NCBI RefSeq assembly: GCF_001422985.1
Contig: NZ_LMNL01000034.1
Span: forward strand, 134,295 to 198,294
Reading direction: 5' to 3'
DNA from: Methylobacterium sp. Leaf117
GTDB taxonomy: Bacteria > Pseudomonadota > Alphaproteobacteria > Rhizobiales > Beijerinckiaceae
Length of the DNA: 64,000 bases
Below the pieces are notes generated by a model that did no database searches, was not told the DNA's origin, and was given only the letters and a program-made list of their open reading frames with translations. Made by a program: the position numbers and the translations under genes. Below, piece by piece: positions 1 to 10,138 of the stretch (its first letter is position 1; each line of letters begins with the position of its first letter).

Positions 1-1
1 G

Positions 2-766
2 GCCGACCGCTTCGTGTTCAGCAAGGCGGATCTCGCCGGTACGGCCACCCTGACGGGCGCCGCCCTCGACCGGATCACCGACTTCGAGGGCGCCGGCGCC
101 GCGGGCGGCGACATGGTGGTCTTCCGCGGCTTTGCCGCCAATGCCAACGTGGTCGAAATCGCCCGGCAGGGCACGCTGCACACCTACGAAATTCGGGAGA
201 ACGGCGTCGCCGTCGGCCGTTTCACCGCCGTCCATGCCGGGGAGGCGCTCAAGTCAGGCGACTTCGTGTTCGAGGCGTCGGAGGCGTCCGTGGTCAAGCC
301 TTCGCCGGAAGCGCTGATCACGCCGGCGGCGTCGAGCACGCTCGCGCCGGTGGTTTCCGCAACCGCACCGGTCAGTTCGAGCAGCGGCCCGATCGCACCC
401 CTGGGCAACGACACCATCAACGGCGGCGCCGGCAACGACATCATCACCGGTGGGCTCGGCGTCGACCTGCTGACGGGCGGGGCCGGAGCCGACCGCTTCG
501 TCTTCAGCAAGGCGGATCTGGCCGGGACGGCCGGCCTGACGGGCACGGCCCTCGACCGGATCACCGACTTTCAGGGGGCCGGCGCCGCCGGCGGGGACAC
601 ACTGGTGTTCCGCGGCTTTGCCGCCGATGCCAACGTGGTCGAGATCGCCCGTCAAGGTACGCTGCACACCTACGAGATTCGCGAGCATGGCACGGCCGTC
701 GGCCGCTTCACCGCCGCCCATGCCAATGGCACGCTGAAGTCCGGCGACTTCGTCTTCGAAGCCTCC
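2..766 (+). repeat. Duplicated 93-residue domain inside the RTX/GH16 gene
   Basis: Copies lie at nt 2-280 and 488-766, a period of 486 bp. Both begin ADRFVFSKADLAGTA and end LKSGDFVFEAS and differ at about a dozen residues. The 69-residue linker between copies holds a Ser/Pro/Ala-rich stretch and RTX nonapeptides. More copies may lie upstream of the window. Confidence 0.9.
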
Positions 767-943
767 GCGGAGACGCCCGTTGTCGCTGCTCCCCCCGTGC
801 TGTCGAAGCCGCCCTTGGTCGTGGCTCCGCCCGTGCTGGCTGCGCCCTCGGCTGAGACGGGCGAGGCAGCCCGCGCAAGTGCCACGCCGACCCACACAAT
901 CAAGGCCAACAATGCCGTCAAGGCCCTGAGCGGCACGGCCGGG

Positions 944-963
944 CACGACGACACACGACGACA
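944..963 (+). repeat. Perfect 10-bp tandem duplication causing a +1 frameshift
   Basis: The decamer CACGACGACA occurs twice back to back (944-953, 954-963). Ten bases is one more than a multiple of three, so the second copy moves the RTX frame out of register with the GH16 frame. Deleting either copy gives one continuous RTX-GH16 protein. The pattern is what replication slippage produces. Confidence 0.9.
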
Positions 964-1175
964 TCTGGGGCTGGGACAAGGGTGGTGCGGTCCTGACCGG
1001 CGGCACCGGCGACGACACCTATCACATCTGGCAATCGAGCGATCAGGTCGTCGAGACGCCCGGCGGCGGCGTCGACACGGTCGTCGTCGCCTGGCGGGAT
1101 TACACGCTTTCCGCCAATGTCGAGAACCTGATCTTCAGCAACGCCAAGAGCGGCACCGGCAACGGCCTCAACAAC

Positions 1176-2228
1176 ATGATCACCGGCGATGGCGGCGCCC
1201 AGACCCTCAACGGCAAGGCCGGCAACGACATCCTGACCGGCCGCGGCGGGGCGGATGTCTTCGTCATCGCCAAGGGCGAGGGCAGCGACATCATCACCGA
1301 CTTCACCTCCGGCGTCGACAAGGTCCGCATGGAGGGGGTCAACCTGCACAGCTTCTCCGAGCTGAAGCTGGCAGCCAAGCAGGTCAGTTCGGACACCGTC
1401 ATCGCGCTCGGCGGCGGCGAGACGCTGACCTTGCAGAACGTGGCGCTCACGAACCTCAAGGCCGGCGACTTCGCCTTGCCGGCGGACCCGTCACATCCGG
1501 GCATGAAGCTGAGTTTCGCGGAAGAGTTCAACACCCTCAGTGCCTCGGCCAACGGCAAAGGCACGGTGTGGAAGACGACGTACGGCATCGGCAGCCAGGA
1601 TCGGACCCTGGGGGCCAACAAGGAGGCGCAGTACTACACGGACAAATCCGTTGGCACGGACCCGTTCTCGATCTCGGACGGCGTCCTCAGCATCACGGCG
1701 GCCCCGGATCACGACGGCAACCCGCTGGGCCTGGCCTACACCTCGGGCGTGCTCACCACGGCCAAGTCGTTCGCCCAGACCTACGGCTATTTCGAGATGC
1801 GTGCCGAGCTGCCGGCGGGCCAGGGCATGTGGCCGGCTTTCTGGCTGCTGAACGCGGCCAACAATGGACGGACCGAACTCGACGTCATGGAGCTTCTGGG
1901 CCACGACACGGACACCGCCTACGTGTCAGCCCATTCCAAGATCGGCGGTCACACCCTGACGAGCTTCCCCGTACAGACCGAGGATCTGACGGAAGGCTTC
2001 CACACCTTCGGGGTCGACTGGCAGAAGGACACGCTCAAGTGGTATATCGACGGGGCGAAAGTCGCCGAGATGGCGACACCACGCGATATGAATGAGCCGA
2101 TGTACATGCTGGTCAACTTGGCCGTCGGCGACACCGGCAGTTGGCCGGGCAAGTACGACGCCTCCATGCCGACCGCCCAGATGAACGTCGACTACGTTCG
2201 GGCGTGGGCCAACGACGACCTGCTGTAA
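1176..2228 (+). CDS. Intact downstream frame of the same gene: RTX motif plus GH16 domain
   Basis: This is the open part of the frameshifted gene, 350 residues from an internal ATG. It keeps one RTX-like stretch (residues about 8-30) and the complete GH16 catalytic domain (about 110-350). The domain includes AELPAGQGMWPAFWLL, the ELDVME active site, and the C-terminal MNVDYVRAWA strand typical of GH16. No SD motif is obvious before the ATG and no signal peptide follows it, so it may not be translated separately. If RTX enzymes of this type rely on the C-terminus for type I secretion, that end is preserved. I list it because the catalytic domain is undamaged; treat it as part of the pseudogene, not a second gene. 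Confidence 0.4.
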   Translation: MITGDGGAQTLNGKAGNDILTGRGGADVFVIAKGEGSDIITDFTSGVDKVRMEGVNLHSFSELKLAAKQVSSDTVIALGGGETLTLQNVALTNLKAGDFALPADPSHPGMKLSFAEEFNTLSASANGKGTVWKTTYGIGSQDRTLGANKEAQYYTDKSVGTDPFSISDGVLSITAAPDHDGNPLGLAYTSGVLTTAKSFAQTYGYFEMRAELPAGQGMWPAFWLLNAANNGRTELDVMELLGHDTDTAYVSAHSKIGGHTLTSFPVQTEDLTEGFHTFGVDWQKDTLKWYIDGAKVAEMATPRDMNEPMYMLVNLAVGDTGSWPGKYDASMPTAQMNVDYVRAWANDDLL

Positions 2229-2263
2229 GATCCAGCTGGCTCGATTGAAGCGCTGATTTGCAT

Positions 2264-2293
2264 CAGCCCGGCAGGCGTGTGGCTGCCGGGCTG
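2264..2293 (+). terminator. Hairpin after the GH16 gene
   Basis: An 11-bp perfect stem (CAGCCCGGCAG / CTGCCGGGCTG) encloses an 8-nt loop, 36 nt after the GH16 stop codon. No T-run follows, so termination strength is uncertain. Confidence 0.6.
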
Positions 2294-2604
2294 AACGACA
2301 CCGACCGCGTTCCGCATCCACGGCTCGGCAGCGTCTCACCTGCCCGAAGCAAGCGATCGACAGGCGCCTTCTCCGCCGAATCTCACGCCTCGTATCGGTG
2401 CAGAGCGCGCCAGGACCACCTCCGCACACATGACCGACAGGCTAAATGCGAAGCGGTGGAACCGCAGCGCAGGCAGGATCCGGCGACCGTGGCGCCAGCC
2501 GAGACCGGCCCCGATTGGACGAGCCGTCGTCATGATGTTCGCAAGATTCCGAAAACACAAAAGCTCCGGACGTAGGTCCAGAGCTTCGGCCGTCTGAGGA
2601 GATT
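2294..2604. other. Gap between the GH16 terminator and the tRNA: no gene seen
   Basis: About 310 bp with no open frame supported by an SD motif or a recognisable protein. The tRNA on the minus strand would read into it. I see no second hairpin with a T-run and no second tRNA. Confidence 0.5.
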
Positions 2605-2680
<76 letters not shown>

Positions 2681-2744
2681 AACGCCTTGCGGCGGTCGCT
2701 GCGGCCCACCAAGTCCGCCGCGACGAGGGGGCTGATAGCAAAGG

Positions 2745-2770
2745 GCTCCGGAGGTGTCCACCCCCGGAGC
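2745..2770 (-). terminator. Hairpin just downstream of leuA
   Basis: A 7-bp stem GCTCCGG/CCGGAGC lies 14 nt beyond the leuA stop. The T-rich flank (TTATTTTCT) is on the plus-strand side, so as a leuA terminator it lacks a proper U-tract. Confidence 0.4.
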
Positions 2771-2783
2771 GTTATTTTCTCGG

Positions 2784-4352
<1,569 letters not shown>

Positions 4353-4453
4353 CGGAGGAATCCTGTCGCGGCGTGGCCCCGGACGGGCGCGGACGCCGGT
4401 GGTGTCGAGGGAGCCCGGGCGGCCAGCGCCGTCACGGGTCTCGCGGATGCGCT

Positions 4454-4496
4454 CCCCTGAGAGCCCAGGCGCACGCGCCCGGACGGCCCTCAGGGG
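4454..4496 (-). promoter_or_regulatory. Candidate attenuator hairpin between leader peptide and leuA
   Basis: An 8-bp perfect stem CCCCTGAG/CTCAGGGG encloses a second GGCGC/GCGCC hairpin. The 5' arm in the minus-strand transcript overlaps the leader-peptide stop codon, which is where ribosome stalling would change the folding. No T-run follows, so an attenuator of the terminator type is not proven. Confidence 0.4.
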
Positions 4497-4591
4497 CGGA
4501 TAAGGAGACGCAGGAGGACGAGAGACGCGCGCGACCGAGCCGCCGCGGAAGCGGCGTCGGTGAAGCGGCGCGTGGAGCCGGCACTGGCCAA
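4490..4591 (-). CDS. Candidate Leu-rich leader peptide upstream of leuA
   Basis: A 33-residue frame starts at TTG with a good SD motif (GGGAGAG, 7 nt upstream) and ends in SLVLLRLLIRP. Leucine takes five of the last eleven positions, and valine and isoleucine also occur. Its stop codon falls in the 5' arm of the hairpin described at 4454-4496. This layout matches transcription-attenuation leaders of branched-chain amino acid genes in proteobacteria. The TTG start and the moderately Arg/Ala-rich N-terminal part leave doubt; a shorter or unrelated frame is possible. Confidence 0.4.
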   Translation of the reverse strand: MASAGSTRRFTDAASAAARSRASLVLLRLLIRP

Positions 4592-4916
4592 GGCTCGTCT
4601 CTCCCGAGGGGCAAGGGCGCGTCGACGGGGCGCGCGAACCGTTGCGAAGGCGGCTGTCGTAGACCCTGGGCCGCGGATTGACAAGGTTCGGGGCTGGCTG
4701 GGCAAGCTGCAAGCTGCGGCCGGGACGCAGGAATTTCGGTCGAAGGCAGCTCCGGGGCGGTTCTGGCGCACGATCGCAGGCGATAACCACCACGATCGGA
4801 TCGCTGCGCATTGCCGCCAGCGCAACTCTGCCTAGCTTGCCATTCGGGCCTCGCACGGTCCGGCGGGCAAAACAGTCCGCTCACCCAAGAAAAAACATCA
4901 GGAAGGAACCCCCACC
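4592..4916. other. Upstream region of leuA and of the divergent SRPBCC gene
   Basis: About 325 bp that should contain the leuA promoter (minus) and the promoter of the gene at 4917 (plus). No convincing -35/-10 pair or palindromic operator stood out. The last 40 bp are relatively A-rich and hold the SD motif AGGAAGGA for the gene at 4917. Confidence 0.4.
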
Positions 4917-5402
4917 ATGCTGCGGACGCTCACGCGCACCCTCGCGCTGCCCACCCTCGCGCTCCTCGCCGGCACCCTCCCGGGCTATGCCCTCGACGTC
5001 GCCAAATCCACCGAGGTCGCGGCGCCCCCGGCCAAGGTCTGGTCGACGATCGGGGATTTCTGCGGGATCGGCCAATGGCATCCGGCGATCGAGAAGTGTG
5101 TCCTGTCGCAGGAGGGCGGCAAGTCCCTCCGGACCCTCAGCCTGAAGGGCGGCGGTACCATCGTCGAATCGCAGACGGCCCGTGACGACAAGGCGATGTC
5201 CTACACCTACGCCATCGTCTCCGGCCCGTTGCCGGTCAGCGATTACAGCTCCACTCTGTCGGTCATGCCGAAGGGCACGGGCTCGACGGTCAAGTGGACC
5301 GGCAGCTTCAAGGCGAAGGGCGCTCCGGACACCGTCGCGGTCGATGCCATCTCGGGCATCTACGAGTCCGGCCTGAAGGCGATCGCCGACAAGTCGAAAT
5401 AA
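4917..5402 (+). CDS. SRPBCC (START-like) family protein, exported
   Basis: The 161-residue protein has a signal peptide (residues 1-25, ending PGYALD), then a helix-grip START/polyketide-cyclase fold. It shows the typical first strand VAKSTEVAAPPAKVWSTIGD, the motif FCGIGQWHPAIEKC, and the C-terminal helix beginning about IYESGLKAIADKS. Such proteins bind small hydrophobic ligands; here probably in the periplasm. The ligand cannot be read from sequence. SD AGGAAGGA lies 9-10 nt before the ATG. It is followed by its own terminator and appears monocistronic. Confidence 0.85.
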   Translation: MLRTLTRTLALPTLALLAGTLPGYALDVAKSTEVAAPPAKVWSTIGDFCGIGQWHPAIEKCVLSQEGGKSLRTLSLKGGGTIVESQTARDDKAMSYTYAIVSGPLPVSDYSSTLSVMPKGTGSTVKWTGSFKAKGAPDTVAVDAISGIYESGLKAIADKSK

Positions 5403-5415
5403 CGGCGCCAAATAG

Positions 5416-5453
5416 CGGCAGGGCGACGCCTTCGCGCCGTCCTGCCGTGTTTT
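5416..5453 (+). terminator. Rho-independent terminator of the SRPBCC gene
   Basis: Stem CGGCAGG/CCTGCCG encloses an inner GC-rich hairpin and is followed by TGTTTT, 14 nt after the stop codon. Confidence 0.75.
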
Positions 5454-5575
5454 CCGCCTCCGGAGCTTCGCCGGGACGGAGCGGCATGCCGGATTGACCG
5501 GCCCTGCGAGGCAGCGCAGAACCGGCCCGGATCAAGCTGTGCCGTTTGCCGGCACCTTCGTTGTCAGGAGCCGCC

Positions 5576-5902
5576 GTGTCCCGCGTCAGCCTCGTCGTCG
5601 TCCTCGTCACCGCCGGCCTCGTCGGGGCCTGCAAGCCGACCGCCTCAACCCCATCGGCCGCGGCCGTCGCCGCCGCTCCCGTGGTCGCCGCGCCTCTTCC
5701 ACAGGGCAGTGGCTGCGGGCCGGCCATCGCCCGGACTCAGGCGGTGGTCGACAGCGATGTCGCGACCGGCAATCTCAACGCCCCCGTGGGCGAGCGCTTC
5801 AGCACCGACCTGCGCAATGCCGCGACGGCCTGCCAGGGTGGACGCGACCGGGAAGCGCTCGGTCTGCTCGCGGCCGCGAAGGCGCGCTACGGCTACCCGT
5901 AG
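5576..5902 (+). CDS. Small putative lipoprotein, function unknown
   Basis: Starting at GTG (SD AGGAG, 5 nt spacing) the protein has 108 residues. The N-terminus VSRVSLVVVLVTAGLVGAC is a lipoprotein signal with the lipidated Cys at about residue 19. A low-complexity Ala/Pro/Val linker follows, then a small domain of about 60 residues with two cysteines (SGCGPAIART and NAATACQGG) that could form a disulfide. The C-terminal half (AACQGGRDREALGLLAAAKAR-like) looks helical. I do not recognise a family. Its last 10 bp overlap the convergent NUDIX gene. Confidence 0.7.
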   Translation: MSRVSLVVVLVTAGLVGACKPTASTPSAAAVAAAPVVAAPLPQGSGCGPAIARTQAVVDSDVATGNLNAPVGERFSTDLRNAATACQGGRDREALGLLAAAKARYGYP

Positions 5903-6609
5903 GTCCCCGCGAAGGCGCCCTCCAGGTAGGCCCGCACGAAGGGGGGCATGCGGGTGGGATCGAGGTCGTCGCGCCCCCGCACGGTGACGAAGCCGGCGAG
6001 TTCCGGCGCCGCCTCGGCCCGGCGATGCGCTTCCATCCGGGCCAGCAGCGCATCGGCCTCCTCCGCGAAGCGGACCGGCCGCAGGAAGGCGCGCTGGCTC
6101 TCACCGCTGAGGAGAACCCACGCCTCCGCCGCGTCCGGGGCCAGGGCGATTCCCGTCTCTTCACGAAACTCGCGGGCGGCGCTGCCGGCGAGATCGACCT
6201 CTCCGCCCGGGCGGATGTCGTCCCGGTCCGGCGTTCCGCAGGCGAAGTAGATCTGGCCCGCATTGGCGGTGTGCGACCCCATGATGCCGAGGAGAGCCGC
6301 GCCGTCGGCGGTCCACGGCACGATGGCCGCGAAGGCGTTGGTCACTGCGGGATCGGGCGATCCGGCCTGCCGGAAGGCCAGGAACTGCGAGTACGCGACC
6401 TCGAACAGGTCGATCTCGCAGCGATCCCCCGTGATGCGGCAGGCGCGGGCGAGGAGAACGCGCCCGTCGAACAGGCCGGACCGCTCCGCGCAGCGCCGCG
6501 CCCAGGTGGCGGCGATGGTCTCGGCATTGTCGCGGGCCCAGGCCCAGTCATGCGCCACCAGCCGCGCTTCGAGGTGGCGCAGCCGCGTCCACGTGAAGGA
6601 CTCAGACAA
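5893..6609 (-). CDS. NUDIX hydrolase
   Basis: The 238-residue protein carries the NUDIX catalytic helix REFREETGI after GGEVDLAGSAA; the loop between the GG and the REF is about four residues shorter than in the textbook box, but the REuxEExGu core is intact. NUDIX enzymes hydrolyse nucleoside diphosphates linked to another group; the substrate is not evident. The N-terminal 110 residues precede the box, as in larger NADH-pyrophosphatase-like or coenzyme-A-like relatives. It starts at TTG inside the end of phzF (8-bp overlap) with SD GAGGGA, so translation is probably coupled to the upstream gene in a pdxY-phzF-nudix unit. Confidence 0.85.
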   Translation of the reverse strand: MSESFTWTRLRHLEARLVAHDWAWARDNAETIAATWARRCAERSGLFDGRVLLARACRITGDRCEIDLFEVAYSQFLAFRQAGSPDPAVTNAFAAIVPWTADGAALLGIMGSHTANAGQIYFACGTPDRDDIRPGGEVDLAGSAAREFREETGIALAPDAAEAWVLLSGESQRAFLRPVRFAEEADALLARMEAHRRAEAAPELAGFVTVRGRDDLDPTRMPPFVRAYLEGAFAGTYG

Positions 6610-7498
6610 GCAGGGTTCCCTCGCTGACCAGCACGGCGCTGCCGCTGATCTCCACCGAGCGCAGGGCGCCGGCCTCGATGCAGAGTTGCACCCCGATGGT
6701 GCTCGGGCGGCCCATCGCGACGCCCTGGGTTAGGACGATGTCGTGCTCGCCCTCGCCGAGGGGCTCGAACTGCATCATCACCCCCGCGAAGGCCGCCGCC
6801 GCCGACCCCGTCGCCGGGTCCTCCGGCACGCCCAGATGAGGCGCAAACATCCGGGCCTGGTAGCGATGGCCGAGCCCCTCCGGGTCGGGCGTGTAGCAAT
6901 AGAGCGCCGCAGGCGGTCCCAGGGCCGCGAGCGCGCTCGACACCACGCGTGCGCGCCCGAGGGCTTCGCGGCTCGCCAGCGGCACGAACAGGAAGCCCGG
7001 TCCGGCCCCGTGGCGGCTCGGGGCATGACGCAGGAAGCCGATCTCGGCGGGCTCCAGGCCAAGTGCGGCGGCGACCGCGTCCGGCTCCGGGCCATCGCCC
7101 AGGAACTCGGGCAGGACCGGCATCTTGAACCGGCCGGTGCCGCGTCCCTCCCCCGGCACGATCACGCAGGCCAGGGTCCCGAGCGTGGTTTCGAGCCCGA
7201 AGGCCAGCGCGTCGGTCAGGCCGGCCCTTCGGTCGCGGAGCGCCAGCAGCACGGCCGTGCCGAGGGTGGGGTGCCCCGCGAAGGGCAATTCGGTGGCGGG
7301 TGTGAAGATGCGCAGGCGGGCCCGGTGGCGCGACGCCTCGGGCGGCAGCACGAACACCGTCTCGGACAGGTTGAACTCGCCCGCGAGGGCCTGCATGGCG
7401 GCCGTGTCCAAACCCTCGGCATCCAGCACCACCGCCAAGGGGTTGCCGGCGAGGGCGGTGTCGGTGAACACGTCGAGGGTCACGAAGCGGCGCGTCAT
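6602..7498 (-). CDS. PhzF family isomerase/epimerase
   Basis: The 298-residue protein has the hallmarks of the PhzF/diaminopimelate-epimerase-like fold: FTDTALAGNPLAVV at residues 11-24, the catalytic-type Glu in NLSETVFV (E46), GHPTLGTA, and PEDPATGSAAAAF in the second half. PhzF proper isomerises a phenazine precursor, but most homologues lie outside phenazine clusters and have unknown substrates, as here: no other phenazine gene is present. SD GGAGA lies 9 nt before the ATG. It is co-directional with pdxY and NUDIX, and the gap to pdxY is filled by a 14-bp tandem repeat. Confidence 0.9.
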   Translation of the reverse strand: MTRRFVTLDVFTDTALAGNPLAVVLDAEGLDTAAMQALAGEFNLSETVFVLPPEASRHRARLRIFTPATELPFAGHPTLGTAVLLALRDRRAGLTDALAFGLETTLGTLACVIVPGEGRGTGRFKMPVLPEFLGDGPEPDAVAAALGLEPAEIGFLRHAPSRHGAGPGFLFVPLASREALGRARVVSSALAALGPPAALYCYTPDPEGLGHRYQARMFAPHLGVPEDPATGSAAAAFAGVMMQFEPLGEGEHDIVLTQGVAMGRPSTIGVQLCIEAGALRSVEISGSAVLVSEGTLLV

Positions 7499-7539
7499 GG
7501 TGAGGATCTCCGAACGGGGGGCGATACAACCCTGGAGGG

Positions 7540-7615
7540 TCTTGCCTAGACCGCCTTACCTTAACCGTCCTGGCTCAACCGTCTCGCGTCAACCGTCTTG
7601 GCTAACCCGTCTTGG

Positions 7616-7623
<8 letters not shown>
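7540..7623 (-). repeat. Six tandem 14-bp units carrying the pdxY stop codon
   Basis: Degenerate units of consensus TCTTGGCTAGACCG (plus strand) begin at 7540, 7554, 7568, 7582, 7596 and 7610. The last unit contains the pdxY stop (TAG on the minus strand, 7616-7618). Every unit has a minus-strand stop codon at the same place or one base off (TAG, TAA or TGA), and because 14 is not a multiple of 3 all frames are closed before phzF begins. Confidence 0.85.
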
Positions 7624-8464
<841 letters not shown>

Positions 8465-8672
8465 ACCGTTTTCTCCCAAAGACGCGCGCCGAAGGATCGG
8501 TCGTGCCAGCCCTTACCGCAAGGTCTCCCGCCTTCGCACCCTCCTTCGTGTGACCCCGGCTTGCCCCGGCACAGGGCTTTCGCCACAGCGGCGCAACCGG
8601 TCCGGTCCGCATTCGGGGTCAGGGCTCCGACCCGCGCCCGACACACTCAGCCATGATGGATTTCCGGACGAC

Positions 8673-9194
8673 ATGGATTTCGAAGCCCTCCGCACCAGCA
8701 CCCTCGCCTTCGTGGAGGCGAACCAGGGATGGACGCCGCTCATCGTCGGCATCCTCGCCTTCTGCGAATCCCTGGCCTTCCTGTCGCTGCTGGTGCCCGC
8801 CACCTTCCTGCTTCTCGGCATCGGGGCGCTGATGGGCTCGGTCGGCATCCCGTTCTGGCCGGTGATGCTGGCCGGCGCCTTCGGCGCAGCCCTGGGCGAC
8901 TGGGTCTCCTACGAATTCGGGCACTACTACAAGGAGGGCGCCAAGCAGATGTGGCCGATGCGGCGCTACCCCGCGCTCGTCGAGCGCGCCGAGCGCTTCT
9001 GCCATAAGTGGGGCGCGGGCGGCATCCTGATCGGGCGCTTCATCGGCCCGGCCCGCGCCGTGGTGCCTCTCATCGCCGGCGTGTTCGGCGTTAAACGCCT
9101 GCCGTTCCAGATCGCCAACGTGACCTCGGCCCTGGCCTGGGCCTTCCTGATGCTGGCTCCCGGCGCCGGCCTGCTCGCCTACTTCAAAGGCTGA
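8673..9194 (+). CDS. DedA/VTT-family membrane protein
   Basis: The 173-residue inner-membrane protein has 4-5 hydrophobic helices. The diagnostic DedA motif GRFIGPARAVVPLIAGV lies near residue 120, and the acidic residue of the first reentrant segment is in ILAFCESLAFLSLLVPAT. DedA proteins are linked to flipping of undecaprenyl phosphate or phospholipids and to envelope stress. The ATG at 8673 gives the normal family length; a longer open frame upstream is unlike a DedA N-terminus. The next gene follows after only 5 bp, so the two are probably co-transcribed. Confidence 0.88.
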   Translation: MDFEALRTSTLAFVEANQGWTPLIVGILAFCESLAFLSLLVPATFLLLGIGALMGSVGIPFWPVMLAGAFGAALGDWVSYEFGHYYKEGAKQMWPMRRYPALVERAERFCHKWGAGGILIGRFIGPARAVVPLIAGVFGVKRLPFQIANVTSALAWAFLMLAPGAGLLAYFKG

Positions 9195-9199
9195 GCGCC

Positions 9200-10000
9200 A
9201 TGCGGTGCTTTCCACCCGAGCGCATCGTCTGCCTGACGGAGGAGACGGTCGAGACCCTGTATCTGCTGGGACAGGAGGACCGCATCGTCGGGGTCTCGGG
9301 CTATGCGGTGCGGCCGGCGCGGGTCCGCCGCGAGAAGCCGCGGGTCTCGGCCTTCACCTCGGCCGACCTGCCGAAGATCCTGGCCCTCAGCCCCGATCTC
9401 GTGCTCGCCTTCTCCGATCTGCAGGCGGAGATCGTGGCCAACCTGGCCCGGGCCGGCATCGCCGTGCACCTGTTCAACCAGCGCGACCTGCCCGGCTGCC
9501 TCGCCATGATCCGCACCGTCGGTGCCCTGGTGGGCGTGCCTGCCGACGCCGACGCCCTGGCCACGCGCCTCGCCGAGCGGATCGACTGCGTCGCCCGGGA
9601 GAGCGTCGGCCGGCCGCGGCCGCGCGTGTATTTCGAGGAATGGGACGCGCCGATGATTTCCGGGATCGGCTGGGTCTCGGACCTGATCGCGCAGGCGGGC
9701 GGCGACGATGTCTTCGCAGACCTCAGCCGGGAACCGGCGGCCAAGGATCGGATCGTCACCGCGGAGGCGGTGATCGCCGCGCGGCCGGACGTGATCCTCG
9801 CCTCCTGGTGCGGCAAGCGCGTGAACCCGGATCGTATCCGCGCCCGCCCCGGTTGGGACGCGATCCCCGCCGTCGCGGCCGGCCGCATCCACGAAATCAA
9901 ATCGCCGCTGATCCTGCAGCCGGGTCCGGCCGCGCTCACCGACGGATTCGATGCGATCCGGGCGGCCCTGCACGCCTCGGACGTTCTGACCGTCGGGTGA
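9200..10000 (+). CDS. Periplasmic-binding-fold protein of the BtuF/cobalamin-binding type, no signal peptide
   Basis: The 266-residue protein matches the two-lobed helical-backbone binding fold of BtuF/FhuD: RIVCLTEETVETLYLLGQEDRIVGVSGYAV at the start (split here: RIVCLTEETVETLYLLG), then the lobe motifs LPKILALSPDLVLAFSDLQ and GWDAIPAVAAGRIHEI. It begins directly with the fold and has no signal peptide, unlike true ABC binding proteins; no permease or ATPase gene is adjacent. It may bind a ligand in the cytoplasm or be mis-started, but no better start exists because DedA ends 5 bp upstream. The stop codon lies in a 14-bp tandem repeat. Confidence 0.78.
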   Translation: MRCFPPERIVCLTEETVETLYLLGQEDRIVGVSGYAVRPARVRREKPRVSAFTSADLPKILALSPDLVLAFSDLQAEIVANLARAGIAVHLFNQRDLPGCLAMIRTVGALVGVPADADALATRLAERIDCVARESVGRPRPRVYFEEWDAPMISGIGWVSDLIAQAGGDDVFADLSREPAAKDRIVTAEAVIAARPDVILASWCGKRVNPDRIRARPGWDAIPAVAAGRIHEIKSPLILQPGPAALTDGFDAIRAALHASDVLTVG

Positions 10001-10035
10001 TGCTCGGCGGGTGATGCTTAGCGGGTGATGCTTGG
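9994..10035 (+). repeat. Three tandem 14-bp units carrying the stop codon
   Basis: Units CGGGTGATGCTCGG, CGGGTGATGCTTAG and CGGGTGATGCTTGG are contiguous. The TGA in the first (9998-10000) is the stop of the binding-protein gene; the TGAs of the next two fall in the other two frames. The layout mirrors the array at 7540-7623 though the unit sequence is different. Confidence 0.9.
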
Positions 10036-10100
10036 CGCCGATGCCCGCGCAACGGGGTCGCAGGTGACAAGCCGCGCGGCGGCTGATTTCCTGTGGTCGA

Positions 10101-10124
10101 TCCCGATTCGGGACAAATTCCCGA
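10101..10124. promoter_or_regulatory. Inverted repeat upstream of mmcB
   Basis: TCCCGA-T-TCGGGA-CAAAT-TCCCGA gives two overlapping palindromes 15 bp before the mmcB start. It could be an operator or the promoter-proximal hairpin. It is not the alphaproteobacterial SOS box (GTTC-N7-GTTC), which I did not find here. Confidence 0.3.
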
Positions 10125-10138
10125 TCCATCAGAGCCGT

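Larger units (their letters stand above)
1..2228 (+). pseudogene. RTX-repeat glycoside hydrolase family 16 (ExsH-like), 5'-truncated and frameshifted
   Basis: The window begins inside this gene. It resembles secreted beta-glucanases of the ExsH/ExoK group that trim exopolysaccharide and leave by type I secretion. Two near-identical 93-residue repeats come first (nt 2-280 and 488-766), then RTX-type Gly/Asp nonapeptides (GGAGNDIITGG near nt 420, GKAGNDILTGRGG near nt 1212), then a GH16 domain with the catalytic ELDVME motif at nt 1875-1892, where both Glu residues and the Asp are present. The frame of the first half does not continue into the GH16 half: a perfect 10-bp tandem duplication at 944-963 shifts it by +1, and removing one copy restores G-H-D-D-I-W-G-W-D-K. 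The full-length enzyme is therefore probably not made, unless this is an assembly error. Confidence 0.85.

Noticed and set aside
944..963. Programmed ribosomal frameshift in the GH16 gene
   Set aside because: There is no slippery heptamer; a perfect 10-bp duplication explains the shift more simply.
10101..10124. SOS box for mmcB
   Set aside because: The palindrome TCGGGA-CAAAT-TCCCGA does not match GTTC-N7-GTTC.
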